NCBI GenBank assembly: GCA_021848555.1
Contig: JAJZUN010000181.1
Location: 1-6,211, forward strand
Origin: Pseudomonadota bacterium
Lineage (GTDB): Bacteria > Pseudomonadota > Gammaproteobacteria > Burkholderiales > SG8-39
Length of the DNA stretch: 6,211 bases
Reading direction: 5' to 3'
Part shown: positions 1 through 5,499 of the stretch, piece by piece
Layout of the letters: each line of letters begins with the position of its first letter
How positions within the stretch are numbered: position 1 is the stretch's first letter
Translations under genes and position numbers: made by a program
The notes under the pieces: model-generated
Database searches by the model: none
What the model was told of the DNA's origin: nothing
Seen by the model: the letters and a program-made list of their open reading frames with translations, nothing else

Positions 1-417
1 CCCAAATACCTCGTCGCACAATACCTTCAGGTAATGCGCTTCGTTGTCGTCGATGGTGATCCAAAGCGAGCCATCCTCCGCCAACAGCCGCCGCATGATC
101 TCCAGCCGGTCGCGCATTAGCGACAGCCAGATCGAATGCTCCACCCCGTCATCGTAGTGCTCGAATGCGCTGCCGGTATTGTAGGGCGGATCGATGAACA
201 CGCACTTCACTTTCCCCGCGTACTCCGCCTCCAGCGCTTTCAGCGCCAGCAGGTTGTCGCCGAAGATCAGTCGATTGTCGAAGATGTCCTTACCCGTCAC
301 CCGGTGCTTCGCGTGATACGACTTCGCCGGTTCTTCAAGTAAAATGCGCGGCTCAAGTTTCGGCCGATTTTCCTTGCCAATCCAGGTGAGTTCGAGTTTT
401 TGTTTATTGGTCCCCAT
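1..417 (-). CDS. Site-specific DNA methyltransferase, beta-type (type III Mod-like), N-terminal part
   Basis: Partial gene; the first 139 residues are present and the reading frame runs open off the left edge. The start is ATG at 417-415, giving MGTNKQKLELTWIGKE. The amino-methyltransferase motif IV is clear: VFIDPPYNTGSAFEHYDD at about residues 73-90, with DPPY at 76-79, followed by EHSIWLSLMRDRL and DGSLWITIDDNEAHYLK. Motif IV lies close to the N-terminus and the SAM-binding motif I would come later, which is the beta-class order of type III Mod subunits and relatives. The likely reaction is N6-adenine (less likely N4-cytosine) methylation of a specific site, protecting host DNA. It begins 8 bp after the ORF6N gene, so the two are co-transcribed, with no strong ribosome binding site of its own (translational coupling is likely). 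Whether it is a true Mod with a Res partner or a DISARM-like methylase cannot be decided without the missing part. Confidence 0.93.
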   Translation of the reverse strand, partial: MGTNKQKLELTWIGKENRPKLEPRILLEEPAKSYHAKHRVTGKDIFDNRLIFGDNLLALKALEAEYAGKVKCVFIDPPYNTGSAFEHYDDGVEHSIWLSLMRDRLEIMRRLLAEDGSLWITIDDNEAHYLKVLCDEVFG

Positions 418-425
418 AGCTGCGA

Positions 426-941
426 TTACTCGTCCCGCACAAATCCTATCGGCCGCTTCTTGTCCGGCGGCGGCGCCATCATCTGCCGGATCGCATCGAA
501 GACGACTTTGAACTGCGCGTCGTATTTCCGTTCGAGGGTATCGAGTCTGGCCGCCAGTTCCTTGTGCTCGGCGAGCACGCGGCGCATCTGCACGAAAGTG
601 CGCATGATTTGAATGTTTACCTGCACCGCGCGTTCGCTTCGTAGAACGCTGGAGAGCATGGCCACCCCCTGTTCGGTAAATGCCATGGGGGTAGAGCGGA
701 CGCCGCCCCAACTTGGAATCACATTTTGTGACCTCAAGTTTTGCCATTCCTCGGCGGTCAAAATGAACATGAAATCTTCCGGAAAACGATCTGGATTGCG
801 TTTTACCGCCTGCGACAGGGTGCGCGGCTCGACATCATAGAACACGGCCAGATCGCCGCTGAGAATGATGCGATGGCCACGAAGCTGAAATATGCAACGC
901 TCGATGGAAGCGACTGAAACAGGATTTCCCGACTGTGTCAT
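426..941 (-). CDS. ORF6N domain-containing protein (putative DNA-binding regulator)
   Basis: 171 residues. The ORF6N domain covers about residues 11-120: a start of IERCIFQLRGHRIILSGDLA, then VFYDVEPRTLSQAVKRN (34-49), RFPEDFMFILT (52-62), and the characteristic MAFTEQGVAMLSSVLRS (86-102) with NIQIMRTFVQMR (109-120). Residues 121-150 (LAEHKELAARLDTLERKYDAQF) look like a short coiled coil, which suggests a dimer. The family (related to KilA-N/Bro proteins) is named from phage and mobile-element proteins and is thought to bind DNA; its exact role in defence loci is not established. The gene sits between the unknown 190-residue gene (10-bp gap) and the methyltransferase (8-bp gap). A GAGGA ribosome binding site overlaps the upstream gene's TGA stop, which supports the ATG at 941. 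A regulator of the methylase operon, or an accessory subunit, are both possible. Confidence 0.92.
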   Translation of the reverse strand: MTQSGNPVSVASIERCIFQLRGHRIILSGDLAVFYDVEPRTLSQAVKRNPDRFPEDFMFILTAEEWQNLRSQNVIPSWGGVRSTPMAFTEQGVAMLSSVLRSERAVQVNIQIMRTFVQMRRVLAEHKELAARLDTLERKYDAQFKVVFDAIRQMMAPPPDKKRPIGFVRDE

Positions 942-951
942 TTTGCGGTCC

Positions 952-1524
952 TCATTTTATTTCGCCAGAACCCGGCGGCCGGAAATCCGCGGCAAGCGTA
1001 AGCAGAAATGCCCCGAGCCGCCTCGCTTCGTCCGCCGTCAGGTCACGCGGGATGACCACCTGGGCGAGGAAATCCGGCCTGAGCGGAAAACTCATTGGCA
1101 GGCCGGCAGAGGTCGTTATCGCAGGGGTCCCTTGAGCAGGAGGTGCATCTTGTGCGCGGGCGGCGACCTGTCTTCCGGGCGCTTTCCCACCCGTCTTCCC
1201 ATTTCTTTCCGGCGTCCCGCGACTCCGCACCTTGAATGCCGCAGGATTTTCGACCCAGCGGACAAAGTCCGAAATTGCCCGCGAGACCCGCCGCTGATAT
1301 TGCGCAAGGCTGTTCGGTGCAAGGACATCAGGATTCCGATTGTTATAGCGGATTACAGCCGTGTTTACCTCGATTCCGCGTACGTCCGCGTCGTCCGCGA
1401 CGTCGTCCAATATCTTGACGCAAGCCGCCTTCAAACCGGCTCCCGTATTAGCGTTGACCATTCCCTTTGCCACACTGGTGTCCAGAAATTTTAGCAATGA
1501 ACGCTTGGAGTAATCGGACGACAT
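952..1524 (-). CDS. Protein of unknown function, first gene of the ORF6N-methylase operon
   Basis: 190 residues from the ATG at 1524; not assigned to a named family. Three parts are visible. Residues 5-100 are helical; NPDVLAPNSLAQYQRRVSRA, followed by ISDFVRWVENPAAF, resembles the SAM-like core-binding domain of tyrosine recombinases, but no catalytic domain follows. Residues 100-140 are a Gly/Pro/Ala/Arg-rich, probably disordered linker. Residues 141-181 (FPLRPDFLAQVVIPRDLTAD, then EARRLGAFLLTL) look like a short strand pair plus an amphipathic helix, a module I associate with small bacterial DNA-linked proteins. Start choice: an in-frame ATG at 1584 lies inside the promoter -35 box, so it cannot be the real start. 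ATG 1524 has a GGGG-containing stretch just upstream; ATG 1536 is a second option (4 residues longer). An accessory or DNA-binding subunit of the methylase-helicase system is the likeliest role, by context only. Confidence 0.8.
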   Translation of the reverse strand: MSSDYSKRSLLKFLDTSVAKGMVNANTGAGLKAACVKILDDVADDADVRGIEVNTAVIRYNNRNPDVLAPNSLAQYQRRVSRAISDFVRWVENPAAFKVRSRGTPERNGKTGGKAPGRQVAARAQDAPPAQGTPAITTSAGLPMSFPLRPDFLAQVVIPRDLTADEARRLGAFLLTLAADFRPPGSGEIK

Positions 1525-1645
1525 GGCATGCCCCATCAAGGTTGTGAATGAGTTAACTATAAATGGATATTTATGACATTGCAATATCTATTTTTATTAA
1601 TTGTTTGTTTATTCATTTAGTATTTCTGGAGCAGCAGTCGCAGAG
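1525..1645. other. AT-rich spacer between helicase and downstream operon
   Basis: About 120 bp separates the helicase stop from the next gene. It is strikingly AT-rich and holds the promoter described above. I looked for a rho-independent terminator for the helicase on the minus strand and found no GC-rich hairpin followed by a T-run, so helicase transcripts may read through into the methylase operon. No coding potential is seen on either strand. Confidence 0.6.
1556..1584 (-). promoter_or_regulatory. Sigma70-type promoter of the unknown-ORF6N-methylase operon
   Basis: On the minus strand a -35 box TTGCAA (1584-1579, 4/6 match to TTGACA) and a -10 box TATAGT (1561-1556, 5/6 match to TATAAT) are exactly 17 bp apart. 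Transcription would start near 1549, leaving about 25 nt before the ATG at 1524. The boxes sit in a stretch where 1551-1620 has only 13 G or C in 70 bases, in an otherwise GC-rich window. GATAT/ATATC arms (1566-1570 and 1584-1588) flank the spacer and could be a weak operator, but they are short. Confidence 0.7.
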
Positions 1646-4513
1646 CTACCCAATTGTCCAGCGCACTGAAAACAACGGCTCGGTTCGCGTACACTGTTTC
1701 AGTTTGCCTTCAATCGCGGCAATAAGCTCGTCGCGCTGTTTGTCCACCTGGTCCTGCGCATCGAACAGTGAACGGCGCTTGTCGTTGCGCTGGCCTTCGA
1801 GGGCCTTGATCTGTTTCTGGCCGGTGAGCTTGTCTTCCAGTGTCAAGGCAGTTGTCGCGGCGCGGCGCGCCTCCTTGATTTGGCGGTCGAGTTCCTTGAT
1901 CTCACGCTCAAGTCCGAGCTTGAGGTCGTCCGCCCAGCCGTCGAGCTTTTCGGCTTCAGCTTCGAACAACCGGGCGTTGCGTTCGGAGATGCCCCGCTGG
2001 ATGGCGGCTTGGCGCTGCTGGGTGGCTGCATCCAATTCGGCAGGCGCAGCGGGCAGTTGCGCCGATTCATTGACCTTACCCGGCAAGGTGAGCAAGCGTG
2101 CCGCCACGTCTTCATCCATCGGTAGCCCATCGTCCGTGCTGGCGGCGACGATCAGATGGTCTTCGGCCTGGTCCAGCGACTCAACGCTAAAGAGCGACAA
2201 GCTCAGCCAGCCAGCCCTTCCGACCAGCGGCTCCAGCAGGCTGACCTTGCCTTCGTGGTCGGCGTAGGCAAACCGAACCTCCGCGGGCGGCAGGTCGCGG
2301 CCTTTGGCCTGTGCCAGCACTGCCGCCGCCAGGGGATGATTCAATCGGTACAGATGCGCTTCGCCAGAGCGGCGGGGCAGTTCGTAGAGCCCGAGTTCGA
2401 TCGGGCCGGGGGCTGTCTGCTCGTATCCCCGGGGTTTGGAATTGAGGCGGAAGGACGAGTCGCCGATGAACTCGGCGTGGCCGTTGAGTTCGTGCCGGGT
2501 GATCTGCATCAGCAGGCGTTCGTAGCGGTTCAGGTAGGCTTTGGAGGCCTCGTCGCGCAATTTGAGTTTTTCGCGCACCTCGTCGTCGAAGTTCTCCAGC
2601 AGTTGCTGCCGGGTGCGTGTCAGTGCCTCGTTGATCTCGAAGCTCAGTTCCAACTGGAGCTGATCGAATGCGGTCTGAATCTCCTCCGGCTTGCGGCAGC
2701 GCTGGTAGATAGCGGCGATGCGCTTTTCGAAATCCACGCCGGACTCGATGGCACCGAGAATTTCGTCGCTGGAGCCGAACACGCCTTCGAAGAGCTGGAA
2801 CTTCTCGGCAAGGAGCTGGAACACGCGCAGATCGGCAGCGTTGCTGCGGTTGAGAAAATTAACCACGACCACATCATGCAACTGGCCATAGCGGTGGCAG
2901 CGGCCGATGCGCTGCTCGATGCGCTGCGGGTTCCAGGGCAGGTCGTAATTCACGACCAGCGAGCAGAACTGAAGGTTGATGCCCTCCGCTCCGGCTTCGG
3001 TGGCGATCATGATGCGGCCCTGCTCGCGGAAGTAGTCCACCAGCGCGGCGCGCATGTCGGCGGTGCGCGAACCGGTCATGCGGCCGGTGCCCTGGTGGCG
3101 TTCCACCCAGGCAGCGTAGATCTGTCTGGAGCGCTCGTCGGTGTTGGAGCCGTTGAACAGCACGATGCCTTCGGCGAACGGGCTGTCGCCCAAGACGCGC
3201 AGCAGGTAGTTCTGGGTGCGGCGCGATTCGGTGAAGATGATCGCTTTTTGCACCCCTCCAAGGCCCTCCGTTTTGGTGAAGGCAATATCGAGCGCTTTCA
3301 GCAGCGCCTTGCCTTTGGCGTTGTGCGCAATGGAGGTCGCAAGCCGGGCGAATTCATCGAGATCGGCGATTTCCTGCTCCAGGGCGGCGCGATCCGCGAC
3401 CGAGAGCGGCGCAGCGGGTTCGTCCTCGGTCCATTCATCGGCCGTTTCATCGAGCGTTTCGTAGTCCTGGTCCAGCTCCTCTTCCAGTGAGTTCGCCGGC
3501 TCCTGCTTGCGCAGCCTGGCTTTCAGGCGCGCGGAGATGGTGTTGAGCGCGCCCGCGATGGCGAAGGTCGATGAGGCCAGCAACTTGCGCAGCACCAGGG
3601 TCATCAGCGAGCGCTGACTGGCCGGCAGCGCCTGCAGGTTGTCACGTTGCAGGTAGTCGGAGACCAGGTGGTACAACCGGTCTTCGCTTTCTTCCGGTTT
3701 GAAGTCCTGCACCAGCGGCCAGCGCCGGGTGTACTTGATGTAGGGCAACACCTGCCGGCGCAGGGTGCGATGGCAGACGGGTTTCAACCGTGCCTTCAGC
3801 GTCAGGAACACCTGTTCCTGATTCAGATTGGCAAACTGCTCGCGAAAACTCTTCAAGTCGCCAAAGGTGTGCTCATCGATGAAGCTGACCAGGCCGAAGA
3901 GTTCAAGCAGCGAGTTCTGCAGCGGTGTGGCCGTGAGCAGCAGCTTGTCCCTGCCGGCGAGCGCCAGCTTCAGCGTGTTGGCGATGACGTTCTGCGGCTT
4001 GTACACGTTGCGCAAGCGATGCGCTTCGTCGATGACCACCAGGTCCCACGGCAGGGCGTGCACGTCGCCAGCCTTACTCTTGGCGAATTGGTAGGAGCAG
4101 ATGACGATCTCGGCCCCTTCAAACGGGCGGAACTGGCCTTGCTTGATCGCCGTGTTGTACGACTTGGATTCCAGGATGCGGCAGGGGAGAAAGAACTTCT
4201 CCGTCAGTTCCTGATACCACTGCGTGCGCAGGTTCGAGGGCACGATGACCAGAATGCGGCGCTTGCGCTCCGCCCACTTCTGCGACAGCACCAGGCCGGC
4301 TTCGATGGTCTTGCCGAGACCGACTTCATCGGCCAGCAACGCACCTTTGGAAAGCGGCGACCTGAAAGCGAACAGCGCCGCGTCGATCTGGTGCGGGTTC
4401 AGATCGACTTGCGCGTCCACCAGCGCCGCCGCCAGCTTTTCGACGCTGTCGGGCGGGCAGCGGCGGGTCAGCTGATAGGCGATGTATTTAGCGTGGTAGT
4501 CGGTGAGTTCCAT
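1646..4513 (-). CDS. SNF2/RapA-like superfamily 2 helicase-ATPase of a defence locus
   Basis: 955 residues, complete. It is an ATP-driven double-stranded DNA translocase/helicase of the SNF2 family. RecA lobe 1: HQIDAAL (41-47, Q-like motif), Walker A ADEVGLGKT (61-69), ILVIVPSNLRTQW (87-99), Walker B DEAH (162-165), motif III LTATPLQN (193-200). An acidic linker (about 342-366, rich in D/E) separates the lobes. Lobe 2: KAIIFTESRRTQNYLL (423-438), motif V ATEAGAEGINLQ (504-515), motif VI QRIGRCHRYGQ (534-544). All catalytic motifs are intact. After the motor comes a RapA-like region (about 560-810) and a long charged coiled coil (about 826-940). The start ATG at 4513 gives MELTDYHAKYIAYQLTRRCP; its ribosome binding site is poor. 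It lies 20 bp after an HsdR-like relic and upstream of the methylase operon in the same direction. The set recalls DISARM DrmD-type helicases and SNF2 proteins found beside type III methylases. Its role as a DNA translocase in antiphage defence is inferred. Confidence 0.93.
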   Translation of the reverse strand: MELTDYHAKYIAYQLTRRCPPDSVEKLAAALVDAQVDLNPHQIDAALFAFRSPLSKGALLADEVGLGKTIEAGLVLSQKWAERKRRILVIVPSNLRTQWYQELTEKFFLPCRILESKSYNTAIKQGQFRPFEGAEIVICSYQFAKSKAGDVHALPWDLVVIDEAHRLRNVYKPQNVIANTLKLALAGRDKLLLTATPLQNSLLELFGLVSFIDEHTFGDLKSFREQFANLNQEQVFLTLKARLKPVCHRTLRRQVLPYIKYTRRWPLVQDFKPEESEDRLYHLVSDYLQRDNLQALPASQRSLMTLVLRKLLASSTFAIAGALNTISARLKARLRKQEPANSLEEELDQDYETLDETADEWTEDEPAAPLSVADRAALEQEIADLDEFARLATSIAHNAKGKALLKALDIAFTKTEGLGGVQKAIIFTESRRTQNYLLRVLGDSPFAEGIVLFNGSNTDERSRQIYAAWVERHQGTGRMTGSRTADMRAALVDYFREQGRIMIATEAGAEGINLQFCSLVVNYDLPWNPQRIEQRIGRCHRYGQLHDVVVVNFLNRSNAADLRVFQLLAEKFQLFEGVFGSSDEILGAIESGVDFEKRIAAIYQRCRKPEEIQTAFDQLQLELSFEINEALTRTRQQLLENFDDEVREKLKLRDEASKAYLNRYERLLMQITRHELNGHAEFIGDSSFRLNSKPRGYEQTAPGPIELGLYELPRRSGEAHLYRLNHPLAAAVLAQAKGRDLPPAEVRFAYADHEGKVSLLEPLVGRAGWLSLSLFSVESLDQAEDHLIVAASTDDGLPMDEDVAARLLTLPGKVNESAQLPAAPAELDAATQQRQAAIQRGISERNARLFEAEAEKLDGWADDLKLGLEREIKELDRQIKEARRAATTALTLEDKLTGQKQIKALEGQRNDKRRSLFDAQDQVDKQRDELIAAIEGKLKQCTRTEPLFSVRWTIG

Positions 4514-4523
4514 GCTCGGCTTG

Positions 4524-4537
4524 CGGCTAGCGGCTAG
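4524..4537. repeat. Tandem duplication of CGGCTAG
   Basis: The 7-mer CGGCTAG occurs twice head to tail (4524-4530, 4531-4537), directly between the helicase start and the HsdR-like relic. On the minus strand each copy contains a TAG; the first one met ends the relic's frame. It may be a small scar of the rearrangement that removed the rest of the relic, or chance. Confidence 0.5.
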
Positions 4538-4701
4538 AATCCGGCGGCCAAGTCCAGGTCGATCTTCAGCGGAAATTCGCGGATCGCCACGCCGCGCGCG
4601 GCGTGAATGTTGGGTTCGCTCATGGACTACACCGACCAGCCGGCGGCTGCAAGCAGCCTGCCGATCCCGGCCTGGGCGCGTTCTTCAGGCTTATCCGCCA
4701 C
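4534..4701 (-). pseudogene. Relic of an HsdR-like restriction helicase, N-terminal fragment
   Basis: Reading the minus strand from a GTG at 4701 gives VADKPEERAQAGIGRLL, then AAAGWSV, a TAG stop (4629-4627), and in the same frame SMSEPNIHAARGVAIREFPLK, closing with IDLDLAAGF and TAG at 4536-4534. The pattern EERA..I..LL.AAGW.VQ....N..A.RGVAIREFPLK is the N-terminal signature of type I restriction R subunits of the EcoEI/HsdR_N kind, as I know it; the TAG stands where those proteins usually have a Gln (CAG to TAG is one change). In the family the REFPLK stretch leads into the nuclease domain (ADYLLYVDGKA-like), which is absent here. So the gene has a nonsense mutation plus a deletion of almost all its length. 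A GGAGAG lies 11 nt before the GTG. The last 29 residues could be read as a mini-ORF from ATG 4623, but I see no reason to think it works. The fragment lies 20 bp upstream of the SNF2 helicase, in the same direction. Confidence 0.75.
4588..4605. repeat. Perfect 18-bp GC-rich palindrome
   Basis: CACGCCGCGCGCGGCGTG is identical to its own reverse complement. It lies inside the HsdR-like relic, where it encodes HAARGV, about 75 bp upstream of the helicase start codon. Because the residues match the family pattern, the palindrome is probably a by-product of GC-rich codons; an operator or hairpin role for the helicase leader is possible but unsupported. Confidence 0.45.
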
Positions 4702-5040
4702 ATGGTCTCGGTCTCTCCTCGACTGGGCAGGATACCACCACCGCCTAGCAATGCCATTGGCGAGGGCGATCTAGGCCAAACGGACCAGATGGGGAGCGCC
4801 GAGCAGGTTTGTCTCGCGAATGGAGCCAAAGCACCAGCCATATTTATGAACATTATCTGCGCTTAGACTAAAGCGCTGCTTGACGTTTCGGCCTATTGCG
4901 TTGTCAAAAGTGGCAAATTTTCAAAGAGGGCGTCCAATTCCCGCGCGCAGGAACGAAGTGCTCGCGGACTCCTCCGCCCACATTCTACGCGCAGCCCGCT
5001 CAGGGTTTGGCGCTCAAATCGGGATGCGCGCCGCGCTATG
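4702..5040. other. Non-coding or decayed region without recognisable gene
   Basis: I read all frames and find no family I recognise; the short open frames here are out of register with each other and lack ribosome binding sites. An inverted repeat GCGCTT-6 nt-AAGCGC lies at 4859-4876 with no T-run on either side, so it is not a good terminator. On the minus strand a GATAAT (4857-4852) could be a -10 box for the helicase transcript, but no acceptable -35 lies 16-18 bp upstream. By position this region may contain the promoter of the helicase and the decayed partner gene of the DUF433 relic. Confidence 0.5.
4859..4876. repeat. Inverted repeat GCGCTT / AAGCGC
   Basis: Two 6-bp arms (4859-4864 and 4871-4876) flank the 6-nt loop AGACTA. 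No poly-T follows on either strand. It sits just upstream of a possible minus-strand -10 element (GATAAT), so a regulator site is conceivable; chance is equally likely for arms this short. Confidence 0.35.
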
Positions 5041-5172
5041 TCACGCTGCGCGAGGTTCGCAGCGCAGCGCGTTCTCGATCGCTTCCGGAGGGACGCCATA
5101 CTCGTGCGCAAGCGTGTCTATGCTATCGCCCGCGTGGAAGCGCTAGGCCGGGACAGCGGTTCGCACGCCAGT
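5041..5172 (-). pseudogene. Relic of a DUF433 (VapB-like antitoxin) gene, C-terminal part
   Basis: The minus strand reads TGVRTAVPA (5172-5146), a TAG (5145-5143), then [20 protein letters not shown] and [13 protein letters not shown] (5142-5044) before a TGA at 5043-5041. The second part fits the C-terminal helix-turn-helix-like half of DUF433 proteins (pattern R(F)xAGdSIdxLAxeYGvPpexIexAlRcE), and TGVRTAVPA resembles the preceding sGTRxPV stretch, shortened by several residues. Another in-frame TAG (5175-5173) lies just before it and the N-terminal half is missing. DUF433 proteins usually pair with a PIN-like DUF5615 toxin encoded just downstream; I could not find such a toxin in 4880-5040. 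The vapBC promoter starts where this relic's readable part ends, on the opposite strand. Confidence 0.65.
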
Positions 5173-5179
5173 CTACGGC

Positions 5180-5208
5180 TTGAAGGTTTTGTGGGCCGGT
5201 GGTATAAA
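5180..5208 (+). promoter_or_regulatory. Promoter of the vapBC operon
   Basis: A -35 box TTGAAG (5180-5185, 4/6 match) and a -10 box TATAAA (5203-5208, 5/6 match) are 17 bp apart. The predicted transcription start, about 5214-5216, falls inside the palindrome at 5213-5222 and leaves a leader of about 27 nt before the vapB ATG. Confidence 0.7.
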
Positions 5209-5212
5209 TCAT

Positions 5213-5222
5213 GGTATATACC
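5213..5222. promoter_or_regulatory. Palindromic operator, probable VapB/VapBC autoregulation site
   Basis: GGTATATACC is a perfect 10-bp palindrome overlapping the expected transcription start. A related sequence, GGTATAAATC, lies just before it at 5201-5210, so GGTATA occurs twice 12 bp apart, over the -10 box and over the start. AbrB-fold antitoxins with their PIN toxins typically repress their own operon by binding such palindromes; the assignment here is by position and symmetry. Confidence 0.55.
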
Positions 5223-5229
5223 CTCGAAA

Positions 5230-5234
5230 AGGAG
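5230..5234 (+). promoter_or_regulatory. Ribosome binding site of vapB
   Basis: AGGAG (within AAAAGGAGCC) lies 7 nt before the ATG at 5242. It decides the start: the same frame stays open back to 5038, but the promoter and this site show that translation begins at 5242. Confidence 0.8.
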
Positions 5235-5241
5235 CCTCACC

Positions 5242-5499
5242 ATGCGAACCGCCAAGCTTTTCAAGAACGGTCGCAGTCAGGCTGTGCGCCTGCCGGCCGA
5301 GTTCCGCTTTGAAGGAGACGAAGTGCTGATCCGGCGCGATCCGGTCACCGGAGATGTCATCTTGAGCCCGCGCAACAAGAAATTGGAAAAATGGCTGAAG
5401 CTGCGCGACAAGCTCCTACCTCTTATTCCGCAGGAAGACCTTGATGTCCTCGACAACTTGCGTGACCCCGGGCCACCCGCGGAGCGCGATTGGCCATGA
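5242..5499 (+). CDS. vapB: VapB-type antitoxin, AbrB/MazE (SpoVT) fold
   Basis: 85 residues, the usual size for this family. The N-terminal swapped-hairpin DNA-binding domain is plain: [20 protein letters not shown] at residues 1-20, then [12 protein letters not shown] (23-34) and GDVILSPR (37-44). The C-terminal part (about 45-85; [31 protein letters not shown]) is the flexible segment that in VapB antitoxins threads into the toxin's active-site groove. It is related to VagC-type antitoxins. It should neutralise the PIN toxin encoded next and, with it, repress the operon at the palindrome upstream. Its stop codon overlaps the toxin start as ATGA (5496-5499), which couples their translation. 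The product is cytoplasmic. Family call is firm; partner specificity is inferred from the gene pair. Confidence 0.94.
   Translation: MRTAKLFKNGRSQAVRLPAEFRFEGDEVLIRRDPVTGDVILSPRNKKLEKWLKLRDKLLPLIPQEDLDVLDNLRDPGPPAERDWP

Noticed and set aside
892..1494. 200-codon plus-strand frame
   Set aside because: Antisense to the 190-residue gene, whose promoter, ribosome site and operon spacing on the minus strand are convincing; the product is Arg/Pro-rich and unrecognisable.
1525..1584. Longer start (ATG 1584) for the 190-residue protein
   Set aside because: The codons fall within the -35/-10 region of a well-spaced promoter in AT-rich DNA, so they would not be in the transcript.
2156..3490. 444-codon open frame on the plus strand inside the helicase gene
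   Set aside because: It is fully antisense to the helicase with all its motifs, and its product is rich in repeated Val/Gln/Gly/His typical of the complement of GC-rich coding DNA; no family is recognisable.
3647..4537. 296-codon open frame on the plus strand, also antisense to the helicase
   Set aside because: Same reason: a shadow of the Walker A/DEAH-encoding part of the helicase, with no domain and no ribosome binding site.
4620..4853. 77-codon minus-strand frame overlapping the HsdR-like relic
   Set aside because: It is in a different frame from the one that shows HsdR similarity, and its product has no recognisable pattern.
4859..4876. Inverted repeat as a rho-independent terminator
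   Set aside because: The stem is only 6 bp and no T-run follows on either strand.
5038..5241. N-terminal extension of vapB by 68 codons
   Set aside because: It covers the promoter, palindrome and ribosome binding site of vapB, is antisense to the DUF433 relic and does not resemble any VapB N-terminus.
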